Source of the DNA: Paenibacillus mucilaginosus 3016 | GTDB taxonomy: Bacteria > Bacillota > Bacilli > Paenibacillales > NBRC-103111 | DNA: 64,000 bases | Assembly: GCF_000250655.1 (NCBI RefSeq) | Contig: NC_016935.1 | Location: 7,458,001-7,522,000 of the forward strand | Direction of reading: 5' to 3' | Shown: positions 1 through 9,661 of the stretch, in pieces | Layout: every line of letters starts with the position of its first letter | Numbering within the stretch: position 1 is the stretch's first letter | The notes under the pieces: generated by a model | Database searches by the model: none | Seen by the model: the letters and a program-made list of their open reading frames with translations, nothing else | What the model was told of the DNA's origin: nothing | Program-made: the position numbers and the translations under genes

Positions 1-36
1 TGCTCCCTCCCTTCTTTGGCCGAAGAAGACGGCTCA

Positions 37-1782
37 TTATTGTTCGTGAATCGAAACCTGACTGCCAGGTGATTCTCCCTCGGATAGGGCCAAAAGAACG
101 CACCACGCACTCCGGAAAACCCGGCTCATCCAGGCCGGCTCATCCAAGCCTTCGGGCCGCCGGCTTGGTCGGCTCCGCCGGTGCCGGTATGCGAAACCGG
201 ACCAGCGTCCCCCGCCCGGTTCGCTGCGGATCTCGAGCGGCTCCTCCGTCCCGTAATGGTACCCGAGCCGCTGGGCGATGTTGTCGAGGGCCATGCCCGC
301 GTGCTCCTCTCCCCCGCTCCGCTCCCCGTGAAGCGGCATGCCGCTGCCGTTATCCTCCACGCTTACCTCCACCTCCCCGCCCTGCTCCCGGATGCGGATG
401 CGGATCAGTCCGGGACGGCCGCTGTTGCGCGTGCCGTGCAGAATGGCGTTCTCCACCAGCGGCTGGATGGTAAACGGCGGGAGCAGCCGCTCCACCGCCC
501 GCTCATCGATCTCCGTCACGAGCTGGAGCTGATCCCCCAGCCGGGCCTGGGTCAGGCTGAGGTACGAAGTGACAAGCTCGAGCTCTTCCCGAATCGTGAT
601 CAGCGTGCGGGAGGAATTCTTCATATTGGTCCGCAGGAAGCGCGAGAGCTGGGTGACCAGCGTCCGGGCCTCATCCGGCTTCGTGCGGATGAACGACTTC
701 ACCGTATTGAGCACGTTGAAGAGAAAATGCGGGTTCATCTGCGCCTGCAGCGACCGGATCTCGGCATCGGCGAGCAGCTGGGCCTGCCGCTCCGCCTCCA
801 CGAACGCATACTGCTGCGACATCAGTCCGGCCAGTGTCCGCAGCATGAGGCGGCGGGAAGGGCTGAGCTCCCGGACGCGCTCATAGAACAGGCGGAATGC
901 GCCCAGGGTTGTCCGGTTCTGCGTCTCCAGCGGCAGGTCGATGAAATAAGCCGTCTTCCTCCCCTGATGCGCGAGCTCCGAGCTCCCCTTCAGGAAGGAG
1001 GCCCCCACCGCCTTCGTCTCCTCATTGAGCGTCCGGGCCACCTCCTCCACGGCCCGGTCGAACGGCAGCCGCCAGAGCGGCATCGTCAGATCCGCAATAT
1101 GCAGCGCCTTGCGTGCATGCTCGGTCCCGATTCGGTCCTCCTCGCTCTCGATCGTCTGGTAGAGCACAAAGAACAGGGCGACACCGATCGAATTCGCCAG
1201 GGTCTGCGGCCCGCCGATCAGCGAGACCAGCGTCAGCGCATCATGCCAAGGACGGGCGATGAGGAGGATCAGCCCCATCTGCAGCAGCTCAGCCAGCAGG
1301 CCTGCGAGGAAAGCGAGGCGGATCGCGGACGAAGACGCCCGGCGCAAGCGCTTACGAAGCGGTCTGCGGCACAGCCCGCCGAGCAGGCCCTGCAGCAGCG
1401 GCGCAATCATGCACGCGACGGCGACGAAGCCGCCGAGGCTGTACCGGTGCAGCCCCGCCAGGCCGCCGACGAGCAGGCCGATCCACGGGCCGCCGAGCAG
1501 CCCGGCGATCACCACGCCGACCGAGCGGGAGTTCGCGATCGCCGATGCCGGTGAGATCTCCCCGATCCAGGGGGCCGGCCGGTAGCTGTAATCGGTGACG
1601 GTGACGCCGGAGTAGGTGCCGAGCATCGCATACAGGCTGAAGAAGAGGACGAACCTCCACGGGTACGTCCCGTCCCCTCCGTAGCTCATATACCCCCGCA
1701 TCCACCGGCTCCGCGAGAAAACAAAAGCCAGAGCGATCAGAAACCCGACCCGCTCCAGCATATCGACCAGCAGATGAAACAT
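37..1782 (-). CDS. LytS-type sensor histidine kinase (probable frameshift near 3' end)
   Basis: Membrane sensor kinase of the LytS/YehU type. The start is the ATG at 1782, four bases after the egsA stop, giving 581 residues as read. About six membrane spans fill residues 1-210 (5TM-LYT type, with the NSRSVGV motif near 84), followed by a GAF-like region (about 215-330), the phospho-acceptor H352 in NPHFLFN, an N box (PLVENAILHG, 441-450) and a G box (DNGSGM, 477-482). After GGG at about residue 525 the sequence stops resembling the family. One extra G in the G5 run (C5 at 209-213 on the plus strand) would restore TLVRFRIP and a stop at 140-142. The LytR-type partner is probably just outside the left edge, since an AAGGGAGG-like ribosome site sits at about 5-15. 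Confidence 0.85.
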   Translation of the reverse strand: MFHLLVDMLERVGFLIALAFVFSRSRWMRGYMSYGGDGTYPWRFVLFFSLYAMLGTYSGVTVTDYSYRPAPWIGEISPASAIANSRSVGVVIAGLLGGPWIGLLVGGLAGLHRYSLGGFVAVACMIAPLLQGLLGGLCRRPLRKRLRRASSSAIRLAFLAGLLAELLQMGLILLIARPWHDALTLVSLIGGPQTLANSIGVALFFVLYQTIESEEDRIGTEHARKALHIADLTMPLWRLPFDRAVEEVARTLNEETKAVGASFLKGSSELAHQGRKTAYFIDLPLETQNRTTLGAFRLFYERVRELSPSRRLMLRTLAGLMSQQYAFVEAERQAQLLADAEIRSLQAQMNPHFLFNVLNTVKSFIRTKPDEARTLVTQLSRFLRTNMKNSSRTLITIREELELVTSYLSLTQARLGDQLQLVTEIDERAVERLLPPFTIQPLVENAILHGTRNSGRPGLIRIRIREQGGEVEVSVEDNGSGMPLHGERSGGEEHAGMALDNIAQRLGYHYGTEEPLEIRSEPGGGRWSGFAYRHRRSRPSRRPEGLDEPAWMSRVFRSAWCVLLALSEGESPGSQVSIHEQ

Positions 1783-1786
1783 TCGG

Positions 1787-3226
1787 CTACTCCGTCTGTG
1801 CCTGTACGCCCGCCGCCACCTCAGGCTGTGCCGCCGTACCTGCCAGCCACTCCTGCAGGCGCAGGATCGTGTAGCGGCTGCGCACGTACTTCGCATAGCG
1901 CAGGCTCTGCTCCACGAGCTCCGGCTCCACGCCCAGCTGCGCTTCCGCCACCGGCCCGCCGGCGCGGCTGAGCCACTGCGCCATCTGCTCCGGCCCCGGA
2001 ACGCTGCGGCAAACGGCCTGCACGGCCTCCCAGCGCGAAGCGAGGCGCTCGCCGATCCCCCGCAGCAGCGCTTCGCGGCCTGCCGGGTCCAGCTCCGCGG
2101 CATTCTCCGCGCGCACCTGATCGGCGATCGTGCCGTAGCCTGCCGCGATGGCGGCTTCGGCCTGCGCCGGCGACAGGAACGCCGGATCGGCGAGACGCTG
2201 CGCAGCGGCAGCCCGGACCGCTTCGGCGCTCAGCTGCGCCGTCTGCGCATACAGGCCGGCCATGCGCACCGCCGCCACGCCGACCTTCGCGCCGTGCAGC
2301 AGCGCCCGGCGGCGCAGCTGCAGGAAGCGCATCTCCCAGAAGTGGGAGAGGTGGTGCTCCGCGCCGGAGGCCGGACGGGAATGACCTACGATCAGCATGG
2401 AGATCCCGGAGAGGATCAGGCCTTCCATCAGGCGGCGCTGCCCTTCCTCGGTGCCAGCCGCGATCTCGTCGACATGATCGACGCAGCGGGCCAGCGCCTG
2501 CCGGGTCATCTCGGCGGAGAGCTCGCACACATGCTCGTCCAGCAGCAGCCGGCCGAGCTCCCAGTCGGCGAGCGACGTGTACTTGCCGAGCATGTCGCCG
2601 AAGCCGGCGGCGGTCAAGGTCTGCGGCGCATGCGCGAGCAGCGCCAGGTCCGCGAAGACGGCTTCCGGGGCGCAGGCCGGGACCGTCTGCTTGAAGCCGC
2701 CGAGGATGAGCGGCGCGCCTACGGAAGCGAAGCCGTCGACCGACGAGGCGGTGGGGACGCTGAGGAACACGCGGCCGGTCTTGAACGCCGCGAAGCGGAC
2801 GATGTCGTGGAGCGTGCCCGAGCCCACGGCGACGATCGCCTGCGAGGCGGCGTCCACGTGCAGCAGCAGCTGCACGATGGCCCGCTCGTCCGCGGCGAGC
2901 TCCCCGTGTTCATCCTCGGTGAGCACGACCAGCCTGGCGTCAAGCTGCGCCTCCCGGCAGCGCCCCAGCAGCTCTTCACCGGCGGCCTTGGCCGTGTGCC
3001 GGTCGCACACCAGCAGCAGCGAGCGGAGCTCCCTCTCCTGCGCATAGTCCGGCAGCGCCGCCAGCGCGCCGCGCTCAATGATCACGCGGCGGATCGGCAC
3101 CGCGTGGTCCTTCCCGCAGCTTTCGCAGTAGAAGCTGCGGCCGAGCCACGGGTCAATCTCCCCCGCCTGCTCCAGCCCCAGCCCTTCGGCGCGTTCCAGT
3201 TTCCATCCAAGCTCCATATCCATCAT
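1787..3226 (-). CDS. egsA: sn-glycerol-1-phosphate dehydrogenase (EgsA/AraM family)
   Basis: NAD(P)-dependent reduction of dihydroxyacetone phosphate to sn-glycerol-1-phosphate, which in Bacillota feeds the archaeal-type heptaprenylglyceryl phosphate lipid. At 479 residues it is longer than the roughly 390 of B. subtilis AraM. Family motifs are clear: VGSGTLHDIVRF, then SVPTASSVDGFASVGAPLI, ADWELG, and the metal-binding region GAEHHLSHFWEM. A CESCGKDH segment near the N-terminus (about residues 35-42) could bind a metal. Start ATGATG at 3226/3223 follows a GAGGAG ribosome site. The kinase gene follows after four bases, so the two are probably co-transcribed. Confidence 0.92.
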   Translation of the reverse strand: MMDMELGWKLERAEGLGLEQAGEIDPWLGRSFYCESCGKDHAVPIRRVIIERGALAALPDYAQERELRSLLLVCDRHTAKAAGEELLGRCREAQLDARLVVLTEDEHGELAADERAIVQLLLHVDAASQAIVAVGSGTLHDIVRFAAFKTGRVFLSVPTASSVDGFASVGAPLILGGFKQTVPACAPEAVFADLALLAHAPQTLTAAGFGDMLGKYTSLADWELGRLLLDEHVCELSAEMTRQALARCVDHVDEIAAGTEEGQRRLMEGLILSGISMLIVGHSRPASGAEHHLSHFWEMRFLQLRRRALLHGAKVGVAAVRMAGLYAQTAQLSAEAVRAAAAQRLADPAFLSPAQAEAAIAAGYGTIADQVRAENAAELDPAGREALLRGIGERLASRWEAVQAVCRSVPGPEQMAQWLSRAGGPVAEAQLGVEPELVEQSLRYAKYVRSRYTILRLQEWLAGTAAQPEVAAGVQAQTE

Positions 3227-3291
3227 TCTCCGTCTCCTCTCTCATCTGCACTCTCCCCTATTATACCAAATCTATCCTATGGAATCTGTGC

Positions 3292-3297
3292 TATAAT
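3292..3297 (+). promoter_or_regulatory. Extended -10 promoter element
   Basis: TGCTATAAT (TG at 3289-3290, TATAAT at 3292-3297) is a perfect extended -10 box with no clear -35. It rules out the in-frame TTG at 3297 as the start of the next gene and favours the TTG at 3339. Confidence 0.55.
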
Positions 3298-3338
3298 TGC
3301 AGGTACGAACAAAAGTCGAACGGAAAGGACGGGTCCCC

Positions 3339-4082
3339 TTGGCCATCAAAAGCGAAACGGAGCTCTACGCTCCCGTCAAAGCCTATCTCGAGGAGCTCGG
3401 CTACAGCGTCCGCGGCGAGGTGCGCCACTGCGACGTGGTAGCCGTCCGCGGCGAGGAGCCGCCGCTGATCATCGAGCTCAAACGCAGCTTCTCCATCCCC
3501 CTGCTCCTGCAGGGGATCGACCGGCTGCGGCTCACCCGCTCCGTCTATGTCGCCTTCGAGCGGCCGGCCAAGGGCAAAGCCCCGCACAGCGCCACGTGGC
3601 CCGAGCTTCGCAAGCTCTGCGGGATGCTCGGCCTCGGCATGATCACCGTACAGTTCTACAAGACGCGCAAGCCCCGCGTGGAGGTGGAGTGCCATCCGCT
3701 CGAAGGTCAGGCGCTGTACCCGCTCGCTTCCCCGCCGCGGCACAGCAAATACGCCGCGGGCAAGCTGCTCCAGGAATTCCAGGAGCGCCGGGCGGATTAC
3801 AACGTGGGCGGCAGCTCGAAGCGCAAGCTTGTCACCGCCTACCGGGAGAAATCGCTGCAGCTCGCCAGCCTCCTCGGCAGCCATGGGCCGATGAGCCCGA
3901 AGCAGCTCCGCGATCTTACCGGGCAAGCCCAAGCGGCGTCGATGCTGCAGAAGAACTATTATCTCTGGTTCCGCCGGGTGGAGCGCGGAGTCTACACACT
4001 CAGTCCGCAGGGTGAAGAAGCCCTCAAGACTTACGCGCATGTGGTCGATGGGCTTCCTTCCCTGGACATGGCACAGAGATAA
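3339..4082 (+). CDS. DUF2161 protein, PD-(D/E)XK nuclease fold
   Basis: Protein of the DUF2161 putative PD-(D/E)XK phosphodiesterase family, 247 residues. The catalytic-type signature is visible: E at the start of the fold (SETELYAPVK), D in CDVVAVRG, and E-x-K in IIELKRSF (about residues 46-53). A C-terminal winged-helix-like part (MSPKQLRDLTG) follows. TTG at 3339 is chosen because GGAAAGGA lies about 10 bases upstream and the alternative TTG overlaps the promoter. It is divergent from egsA. No substrate is known; a nucleic acid substrate is inferred from the fold only. Confidence 0.85.
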   Translation: MAIKSETELYAPVKAYLEELGYSVRGEVRHCDVVAVRGEEPPLIIELKRSFSIPLLLQGIDRLRLTRSVYVAFERPAKGKAPHSATWPELRKLCGMLGLGMITVQFYKTRKPRVEVECHPLEGQALYPLASPPRHSKYAAGKLLQEFQERRADYNVGGSSKRKLVTAYREKSLQLASLLGSHGPMSPKQLRDLTGQAQAASMLQKNYYLWFRRVERGVYTLSPQGEEALKTYAHVVDGLPSLDMAQR

Positions 4083-4319
4083 GGCGCCGGGATGGGCCGG
4101 CTCCTCGAGTTGCCGCACTCGGCCTGCGCCTGCTGCTTCCCATCCATTTCGGGCCTTGTTCAGGCCTTGGGCCGCTTCCTCACGGATCGCCCTCAGGCCC
4201 TCCCCGTCCCCGTTTTTTTGACAGCGCTTCCTATAAATATGCATCACCCGCCGGGTACCCGGGTACATATAGGTAAAGATGAGCTTTTCCACCTTATCCC
4301 ATGGAAGGAGCTGCTCCCC

Positions 4320-5084
4320 ATGTCTCTGACCGCTCGCCGCTGTGCCCGATTATTCCTGCTTGTTTGCTGCCTCCTGCTCTCCGTTTCCGCATCCGCCGTC
4401 TCCGCTCCGCAGCCTGTGCGCATTCCTGTGCTCAACTACCACAGCATTACGGTAGATCCAGGCAACCGGGCCACGATCACCCCGGTGAAATTCGAGGAGC
4501 AGATGACCCACCTTGCCGAGAACGGGTACACCACACTCACCCTGCGGCAGTTTACGGACATCATGGAAGGCCGGGAGACCGCTCCCGAGAAGCCGGTCCT
4601 GCTCACCTTCGACGACGGCTACGCGGACAACTACACGGAAGCCCTGCCCGTCCTCTCCCGCCTCGGTCTGAACGCCACCCTCTTCGTCTCGCCGGGGGTC
4701 TCCGCGGCCGATCCTTACTTCCTGACGTGGGACCAGATCCGGGAGATGCACGAAGCGGGCTGGGACATTCAGCCGCACGGCATGAGCCATCCCCATCTGC
4801 CGCGTCTTAGCGCAGCGAAGCAGGAAGCCGAGCTCACCGAGGCGAAGCGGCTGATCGAAGAGCAGCTCGGCACGACGGCCGACGTCTTCTGCTACCCTTA
4901 CGGGGAGTACAACCGCACGACCCTGCGCCTGCTCAAGAAAGCAGGATACCGGTACGCCTTCACGATCAAGCAGGGCGTGACCCTCCCGACCCAGGATCCC
5001 TATCGGTTGACCCGCATCTTCGTAAACGGGGAAGAGTCCTTCGAGACATGGCGAAACAGGCTGGAGAAGGCATATCAGCCTTGA
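4320..5084 (+). CDS. Secreted polysaccharide deacetylase
   Basis: NodB-type carbohydrate esterase family 4 protein, 254 residues, probably exported and acting on cell-wall or extracellular amino sugars. Residues 1-25 form a signal peptide (LFLLVCCLLLSVSASAVSA). The family motifs are LNYHSI (about 36-41), TFDDGYADN (motif 1, two Asp), HGMSHPHL (motif 2, metal His) and a later YPYGEY. ATG 4320 follows GGAAGGAG at good spacing; the longer open frame upstream lacks a ribosome site. Upstream bases 4083-4319 hold no other gene I can support. Confidence 0.9.
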   Translation: MSLTARRCARLFLLVCCLLLSVSASAVSAPQPVRIPVLNYHSITVDPGNRATITPVKFEEQMTHLAENGYTTLTLRQFTDIMEGRETAPEKPVLLTFDDGYADNYTEALPVLSRLGLNATLFVSPGVSAADPYFLTWDQIREMHEAGWDIQPHGMSHPHLPRLSAAKQEAELTEAKRLIEEQLGTTADVFCYPYGEYNRTTLRLLKKAGYRYAFTIKQGVTLPTQDPYRLTRIFVNGEESFETWRNRLEKAYQP

Positions 5085-5248
5085 TTCCAGCCCTTGACCC
5101 CGGAGACTCAATCGCGGCTTCGGCAGCCCTGCCGCCGGTTGTCTTCAGCCTGGCAGGGCTCCGCAAGCCCCGCGCTTGCGCGAGCTTCTCACAGATCAGC
5201 TTGGCCAAGCCCCGGGCATCACGCCCTTGCGCTATGCTACAAGCCCTC

Positions 5249-6178
5249 TCACCCGCTGTGTTCCACGGTCATCTGCCGAAGCCGCTTCACCAGCTCCTTG
5301 TGAATCCAGATCGCCGCCAGCGCCCCTTCGCCCATCGCGATGCTTGTCTGCTCCGCGTGGATGCCCACGTCTCCGGCCGCCCACACGCCGGGGACGCCGG
5401 TCATCTTCGTCCGCGGGTCGGTGACGATATGCTTGTTCTCGAGCCGCTCGATCCCGAGCGGCATCGCCCAGTCCGTGATGACCCGGTTGCCGCCGAACGC
5501 GATGAAGGCCCGCTCGCCTTCGATCACGCGTCCGTCCTTGAGCCGGACGCCGCGGAACGACTTGTCTTCGCCGCCGAGCACTTCCTCGATTTCTTCCTCT
5601 ATATATTCAATGCCCCTTGCTTCCAGCGCTTCCCGTTTGGACGTGGACACCGCCGAGCGGTCATGGTTGACGTAGGTGATCCGGTCGGTCCAATAGCTGA
5701 TCGCCATCGCCATGCCCGAGCCCGCCTCGCCTGCGCCCATGACGACCGCCTTGCGGTCCATCACCTCGTAGCCGTCGCAGTCCGGGCAGATGTAGATGCT
5801 CTCCCCGAGCCGCTCCTCGAGTCCGGGCAGCGGAGGGAACCGGTCCATGACGCCCGTAGCGATCAGCAGAGTCTGGCTCTTGAACGAGCCGCCGTCTCCG
5901 GCCAGCGCCACCTGAAACTGGTCATCCGACTTCGCCGCCGCAATGACCTCATCCTCCAGAAACTCGACGCCGAGCCGCTCCGCATGCCGGCGGCCCCGCT
6001 CCCTGAGCTCGGGACCCGAGACTCCCTCGGGCCAGCCCAGCAGGTTGTGATAGCTGCCGCACAGGGCGGAGCGTCCCTTCTGCTTGTCGATGACCAGCAC
6101 CTTGTGCCGGTACCGACCGAGTTGAATGGCGGCCTGGAGCCCGGCGATGCCTCCGCCGACAATGATGCAATCGTACAT
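5249..6178 (-). CDS. NAD(P)/FAD-dependent oxidoreductase, thioredoxin-reductase-like
   Basis: Class II pyridine-nucleotide flavoprotein, 309 residues. The FAD-binding GGGIAGLQAA is near the N-terminus. CPDCDGYE (about residues 133-140) sits where thioredoxin reductase has its redox CxxC, and a second Rossmann motif (GAGEAGSG) and the FAD-contacting AAGDVG follow. Start ATG 6178 is preceded by AAAGGAGCAAGAGGGA; the longer frame would add 19 residues without a ribosome site. The natural acceptor cannot be told from sequence: thioredoxin, ferredoxin or another thiol partner are possible. Confidence 0.85.
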   Translation of the reverse strand: MYDCIIVGGGIAGLQAAIQLGRYRHKVLVIDKQKGRSALCGSYHNLLGWPEGVSGPELRERGRRHAERLGVEFLEDEVIAAAKSDDQFQVALAGDGGSFKSQTLLIATGVMDRFPPLPGLEERLGESIYICPDCDGYEVMDRKAVVMGAGEAGSGMAMAISYWTDRITYVNHDRSAVSTSKREALEARGIEYIEEEIEEVLGGEDKSFRGVRLKDGRVIEGERAFIAFGGNRVITDWAMPLGIERLENKHIVTDPRTKMTGVPGVWAAGDVGIHAEQTSIAMGEGALAAIWIHKELVKRLRQMTVEHSG

Positions 6179-6317
6179 TCCCTCTTGCTCCTTTCCCAAC
6201 CATCCGTATTGTATAGCTTCCCCAAGCTTCTCCATCCTTCATACCCGCTGAGTGCCCCCGTCAAACTAAGATAAACGGCTTCGCACGGGCAAACGCGAGT
6301 TATACTTTATGATATTT

Positions 6318-6353
6318 CAAAAAGAAGCCTCCCCCATGCAGAGGAAGCTTCTT
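6318..6353 (-). terminator. Intrinsic terminator of the MFS gene
   Basis: Minus-strand hairpin with arms 6323-6331 and 6341-6352 (two-base bulge), followed by a T5 run. It lies 60 bases after the MFS stop. Confidence 0.7.
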
Positions 6354-6414
6354 CATATGCCGCTCATCCTATTAAGCCCGAATCATGTTTTATTGCTGCC
6401 AGCCTGCAAGCCGA

Positions 6415-7740
6415 TCACAGCCTCGTCCCGGCCGTGCCCCCAGGAGCGTTGTCTTTTCCGGTACGGGCCAGAAGCCTGTGCGCCTGCCGTCCTTCTCCCT
6501 CTTCCCGGGAGGAGATCAGCCCCGCCAGTCCGATCTGCAGCAGCGAAGCTGCGGCCAGAACCCAGGGCAGCACTTGGTCCCCGGCATACTCCATGAGGCC
6601 GAGCAGCGAGAAGATCGATACGACCCGGCCCCCGTTCAGGAATACCTCCCGCATGACCACCGACTCGACACGGAGCTGCCCCTTGAGCGGCAGGCGCCCG
6701 ATGATCCGGAAGTAGGTGGAGGTGATCGTATTGCCCTGCAGCGGCGCACAGACGGAATAGAGGATCATGAAGGCGATGACGGTGAAGAGCGTCATCTTCC
6801 AGATAAGGAAGCACGTCGCGAACAGGAAGCCCGCCGTAGAAATCACAATGAATTTGACCGCCTTCTCCTCGCTGCCGAAGCGGGAGAGGAACAGGTTCGT
6901 GCCGATCGACAGGCCTGCGTACAGCACTCCGAGATAACCTACGAGGTCCTCGCGTCCCACCAGCTGGAAGAGCAGGATGTTCGGCAGGAAGAGCATCATG
7001 CCCTGGAACAGCCCCATAAGCCCGAAGGCCAGCAGCGAATGGAGCCAGGCGCGGCTGCGGTGCATGAGCAGGCCGGTGAATTTCAGGTAATAGGCTTTAT
7101 GGTGCGAGGGCTTCAGCGGAATCTTCATGGAGACGATCGTCGCGATCAGGAACATGAAGCAGGCCGTGCCGAAGACGAGCGTATATCCCTGCAGCCCCTC
7201 GGACTGTGTGATCATGAATCCGGCGAGCGCCGGCCCGATCAGCCCGCCCAGCGTGAAGAGCACCATGTTGATGGCCAGAAACCGGATGCGGTTGCTGTCC
7301 GTCGACACGTCGTACATCAGCGTCAAGTAGCCCGCCCAGTAGAAGGCGCTGGAGATGCCGTTCAGTACAGCGAACACCAGGTAATACTCCGCCACCTTTT
7401 CTCCCGCAAAGACGACTCCAAGATAAAAGGCCGCGGTCATGGCGATCCCGATCCGGTACGTCACCATCCGGTCCTTCCGCTTGATGAGCCAGCCGCCGAG
7501 CGCAAAGGCGAACGGCGCCACCGCATACGTCACGGCATAATAAATGCCGTTGATCGCCAGACTGTGCGTCAAGCGCCACAAATACAGCGTCAGGAACACC
7601 CCGGACATCGAAGCGCCGAACTGAAAGCAGAAGTGGATGAACAGCGACACCCCGGCTTCCTTCGACAGTCTCCGCTCCTCCGGAACCGCCTCCCTGCGCA
7701 GGCTCCACTGCTCCTTCGCCCACTGCCCAAGACTACCCAC
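6415..7740 (-). CDS. MFS transporter
   Basis: Major facilitator superfamily membrane protein, 441 residues, about 12 hydrophobic segments (first near residues 32-60), with a basic loop between segments 2 and 3 (GGWLIKRKDRMV) typical of the family. Nothing in the sequence names a substrate. The start is GTG 7740, behind a GAGGGTG-type ribosome site. It is a single gene with its own terminator; the upstream neighbour ends at a separate terminator. Confidence 0.85.
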   Translation of the reverse strand: MGSLGQWAKEQWSLRREAVPEERRLSKEAGVSLFIHFCFQFGASMSGVFLTLYLWRLTHSLAINGIYYAVTYAVAPFAFALGGWLIKRKDRMVTYRIGIAMTAAFYLGVVFAGEKVAEYYLVFAVLNGISSAFYWAGYLTLMYDVSTDSNRIRFLAINMVLFTLGGLIGPALAGFMITQSEGLQGYTLVFGTACFMFLIATIVSMKIPLKPSHHKAYYLKFTGLLMHRSRAWLHSLLAFGLMGLFQGMMLFLPNILLFQLVGREDLVGYLGVLYAGLSIGTNLFLSRFGSEEKAVKFIVISTAGFLFATCFLIWKMTLFTVIAFMILYSVCAPLQGNTITSTYFRIIGRLPLKGQLRVESVVMREVFLNGGRVVSIFSLLGLMEYAGDQVLPWVLAAASLLQIGLAGLISSREEGEGRQAHRLLARTGKDNAPGGTAGTRL

Positions 7741-7894
7741 ACCCTCACACCCTCTTTTGTCAGAATGGCCAACCCGAACCTTTTTGGTGCAGTCCCCGAC
7801 TCTATTTTTTTATCCGGTATTCTTTTAATTGAAACGTTATAATTTGGACGGATTGCTCCCTATTGTACTCCTGAATCTTCCGGTTGTTAAACGG

Positions 7895-7924
7895 CAAAAA
7901 GCCCCAGCCGGAGGGCTGAGGCTT
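7895..7924 (-). terminator. Intrinsic terminator of the sugar-binding protein gene
   Basis: Minus-strand stem AGCC-CAGCC / GGCTG-GGCT (arms about 7914-7923 and 7900-7909) followed by TTTTT, about 45 bases after the stop codon. Confidence 0.8.
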
Positions 7925-7966
7925 CTTCTCGTGATACCAGTAAGGGAAATCCGCGGCGGATCGCTG

Positions 7967-9274
7967 TTATTTCTTCGCTTTCAGGTTATCCCAAGCTTTT
8001 TGGAAGTCGGTGTACATTTGGTCTTTGTTCACTTTGCCGGCAATGTAAGCCTGCATCGTAGCACCCAGCTCGTTGGTTACGCCATCCGGGTATTTAGGCC
8101 AGTTCCAGCTCAGCGTCTTGCCTTCTTTGCTGTACTTCATGAGGTCGGTAGCGATCGAACCGAGGTCCTTCTCATCAGCCGTGATGTTCGTGAACGCCGG
8201 AATGAACTTGAATTCCTTCGTCATGTACTGCTTACCGATGTCGGAAGTCACGAGCCAGTTCAGGAAATCCTTCGCTTCCTTCTTCACAGCGGAGTTCTTG
8301 TTGACAACCCAGTTGTTAGGAACGCCGATGAAGAGCTTGTCGTTCGCAGCCGCATCTTCATTGATCGGCATTGGAAGCACGCCGAGCTTCAGGTTCGGGT
8401 TGATCTTGTCGATCTGCACCTGAGTCCAGTTGCCCTGCTGCATCATAGCCGCTTTACCGCTTGCGAAGTTCGTTACCTGCGTGTTGTAGTCGGTCGTCAG
8501 CGGGTTAGCCTGGCCGTACTTCAGTGTCAGATCGAGCAGCTTCGTCCAGTCGTCGAACACTGGACCGCCGAATTTCTGAGAGCCGTCATAGAGGCCTGCG
8601 ATGAACTTGTTCGGATCCGCTTGACGGGCCATCGCCACGTTCAGGTTGTGGATACCGAGAATCCACCACTCGCCGTAACCGTTCGAGAACGGCGTGATGC
8701 CTGCCGCCTGGAGCTTCTTCGCCGCATCTTCGAGCTGGGAGAGCGTCTTAGGCGTTTCGGTGATGCCGGCTTTCTCGAACAATTCCTTGTTATATACGAG
8801 GCCGTAGCCTTCGATGTTCATCGGCATGCCGTAGAGCTTGCCGTCTTTGGTCATCGGTTCCTTCGCAGCCGGAACCACGTCCTTCACCCAAGGCTGGTCG
8901 GACATGTCCTCGAGGTGCTCCATCCATGTATCCATCTCGCGGTAACCGCCGACGTTGAAGATATCCGGCGCGTCGCTGGAAGCGAACTTCGTCTTGAGGG
9001 CCGCACCATAGTCTGCGCCGCCGCCGACCGTTTCGATCTGCAGCTTCACGTTCGGGTTCGCCTTCTCGTATTCGTCCTTGAGGCGGTTGAGCGCTTCGTT
9101 AATCTCTACTTTGAATTGGAAAATTTTCAGTGTAACCTGCTTGCCTCCTGCATCCGTTCCGCCGGCAGCCGGGGTCTGCTCTGTGTCTGTATTCCCGCCG
9201 CAGCCTGCAGCCAGTCCTGCAAGAAGAACCGCGCTCAGCGAAAGGGCTGTTGCTTTTTTGAATCCTTGTTTCAT
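7967..9274 (-). CDS. ABC transporter sugar-binding lipoprotein
   Basis: Extracellular solute-binding protein (family 1, carbohydrate uptake), 435 residues. The lipoprotein signal peptide ends in the lipobox LAAGC with Cys at about residue 25. The mature part shows family features: VTLKIFQFK, an EYEKANPNVKLQIE stretch and YNKELFEKAGI. It lies downstream of its two permease genes but behind a hairpin at 9614-9641, so it may be made at a different level from them. No ATPase gene is present; as in many Bacillota sugar systems, a shared MsmX-type ATPase elsewhere is likely. Confidence 0.92.
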   Translation of the reverse strand: MKQGFKKATALSLSAVLLAGLAAGCGGNTDTEQTPAAGGTDAGGKQVTLKIFQFKVEINEALNRLKDEYEKANPNVKLQIETVGGGADYGAALKTKFASSDAPDIFNVGGYREMDTWMEHLEDMSDQPWVKDVVPAAKEPMTKDGKLYGMPMNIEGYGLVYNKELFEKAGITETPKTLSQLEDAAKKLQAAGITPFSNGYGEWWILGIHNLNVAMARQADPNKFIAGLYDGSQKFGGPVFDDWTKLLDLTLKYGQANPLTTDYNTQVTNFASGKAAMMQQGNWTQVQIDKINPNLKLGVLPMPINEDAAANDKLFIGVPNNWVVNKNSAVKKEAKDFLNWLVTSDIGKQYMTKEFKFIPAFTNITADEKDLGSIATDLMKYSKEGKTLSWNWPKYPDGVTNELGATMQAYIAGKVNKDQMYTDFQKAWDNLKAKK

Positions 9275-9613
9275 GGGTGTACCCTCCCTTTATTGGTAGA
9301 CTCTGTTGATGCTTACGTTTAGTGTGTCTACATTTCACATTATAAATTCTGGCAGGTGAACCCAACACCGAGGATATTGAACAAAAAGGTGGAACAAATT
9401 GACCACGCTTTCATTCTTTCATGTCAAAAAAGGATACTCGGACGCCTCTTTTTTTGCGGTGCGGGCCGGACATGCCTCTACGTTTAGTACCCGGTTTGTC
9501 CCCGGATGAACCCCCTGCAGCGCGGATTGACGCCGCCGTCAGCCCTTCTATGCTCAGCCCTGCAGGGCCACCATTCAAGCCATGCTATCCTTATTCCCCT
9601 GCTGTCTGCAAAA

Positions 9614-9641
9614 CAAAAACCGGCGCACGGGCCGGTTTTTG
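9614..9641. terminator. Palindromic hairpin between permease and binding-protein genes
   Basis: CAAAAACCGGC-N5-GGCCGGTTTTTG, a near-perfect palindrome with A and T runs on both sides. On the minus strand it lies about 20 bases after the permease stop and could terminate or attenuate transcription before the binding-protein gene. The rest of 9275-9661 holds no gene I can support. Confidence 0.75.
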
Positions 9642-9661
9642 CGCAGATGCTTCTTGGTTGC

